Source of the DNA: Psilocybe azurescens
Lineage: Eukaryota > Basidiomycota > Agaricomycetes > Agaricales > Agrocybaceae
Direction of reading: 5' to 3'
DNA length: 24,309 bases
Assembly (NCBI GenBank): GCA_023853785.1
Contig: JAJIRX010000862.1
Span: 1-24,309, forward strand
The first letter of the stretch is position 1; the number at the start of each line of letters is the position of its first letter. Below the pieces are notes generated by a model. The model was not told the DNA's origin, made no database searches, and saw only the letters and a program-made list of their open reading frames with translations. The position numbers and the translations under genes were made by a program. This document shows, in pieces, positions 24,128 to 24,309 of the stretch.

Positions 24128-24309
24128 AGTTTTCTAGGATTATCAATTACTCACAAGTGCTCTGCCTTGCAGATAGATGAACATTTCCGTGATCTATAGC
24201 GTACTTTTGCATAAATACTGGAAAGGTACCATTTCCGAAGTCTCTATAAGACACAATGTCAGTCTTCATTTGGTTTGCCTCGGATTTACCAAAATACAAT
24301 TCGCCTGGC
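24128..24309. other. SOD downstream region to window end
   Basis: Only 182 bp remain after the SOD stop. They should include its 3' untranslated region. No further gene can be identified. Confidence 0.5.

Overview
This window looks like a stretch of a filamentous basidiomycete genome, probably an agaricomycete. Every recognisable gene is cut into many small exons by introns of about 45-95 nt with GTRNGT-like donors and YAG acceptors. The protein families are typical of fungi: a Sch9-type AGC kinase, an MSH5 meiotic MutS protein, an MDR-type ABCB exporter, a VAP/Scs2 protein, an SGNH esterase of the CE16 kind and a Cu/Zn superoxide dismutase. I see no rRNA, tRNA, CRISPR array, or bacterial operon signals.

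Layout from left to right: an epoxide hydrolase (minus strand, 3' end cut off by the window edge), MSH5 (minus, 1638-6086), SCH9 (minus, 6585-8775), an unidentified plus-strand coding region (about 9071-10825), a gene-poor 2.7-kb gap holding a 66-71 bp inverted-repeat pair that bounds about 760 bp (10952-11712), the ABCB transporter (plus, 13510-18733), VAP (plus, 19239-20654), the esterase (minus, 21104-22750) and the SOD (plus, 23286-24127).

The main point for anyone annotating the window: almost every gene is interrupted by single-base frame breaks, nearly all of them one base short and most of them in short homopolymers. I count about 23 in the recognised genes. When each break is allowed for, the exons join into full-length proteins with all catalytic motifs present. 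The exon totals then close on a stop codon: ABCB about 1,323 residues, SCH9 about 555, VAP about 376, esterase about 340, SOD about 192. The simplest reading is homopolymer error in the assembly, not a run of seven pseudogenes. Open reading frames taken directly from the sequence therefore give misleading fragments.

The genes do not form an obvious pathway. MSH5 acts in meiotic crossing-over, SCH9 in nutrient/TORC1 signalling, ABCB in export of hydrophobic compounds, VAP in ER membrane contacts, the esterase in secreted deacetylation of plant-wall sugars, and SOD in superoxide removal at the cell surface or secretory system. The least explained part is 9.0-13.5 kb: an unrecognised coding region with hydrophobic segments, twin 8-bp palindromes, the inverted-repeat element, and a CGG-type inverted repeat about 370 bp upstream of the transporter start.
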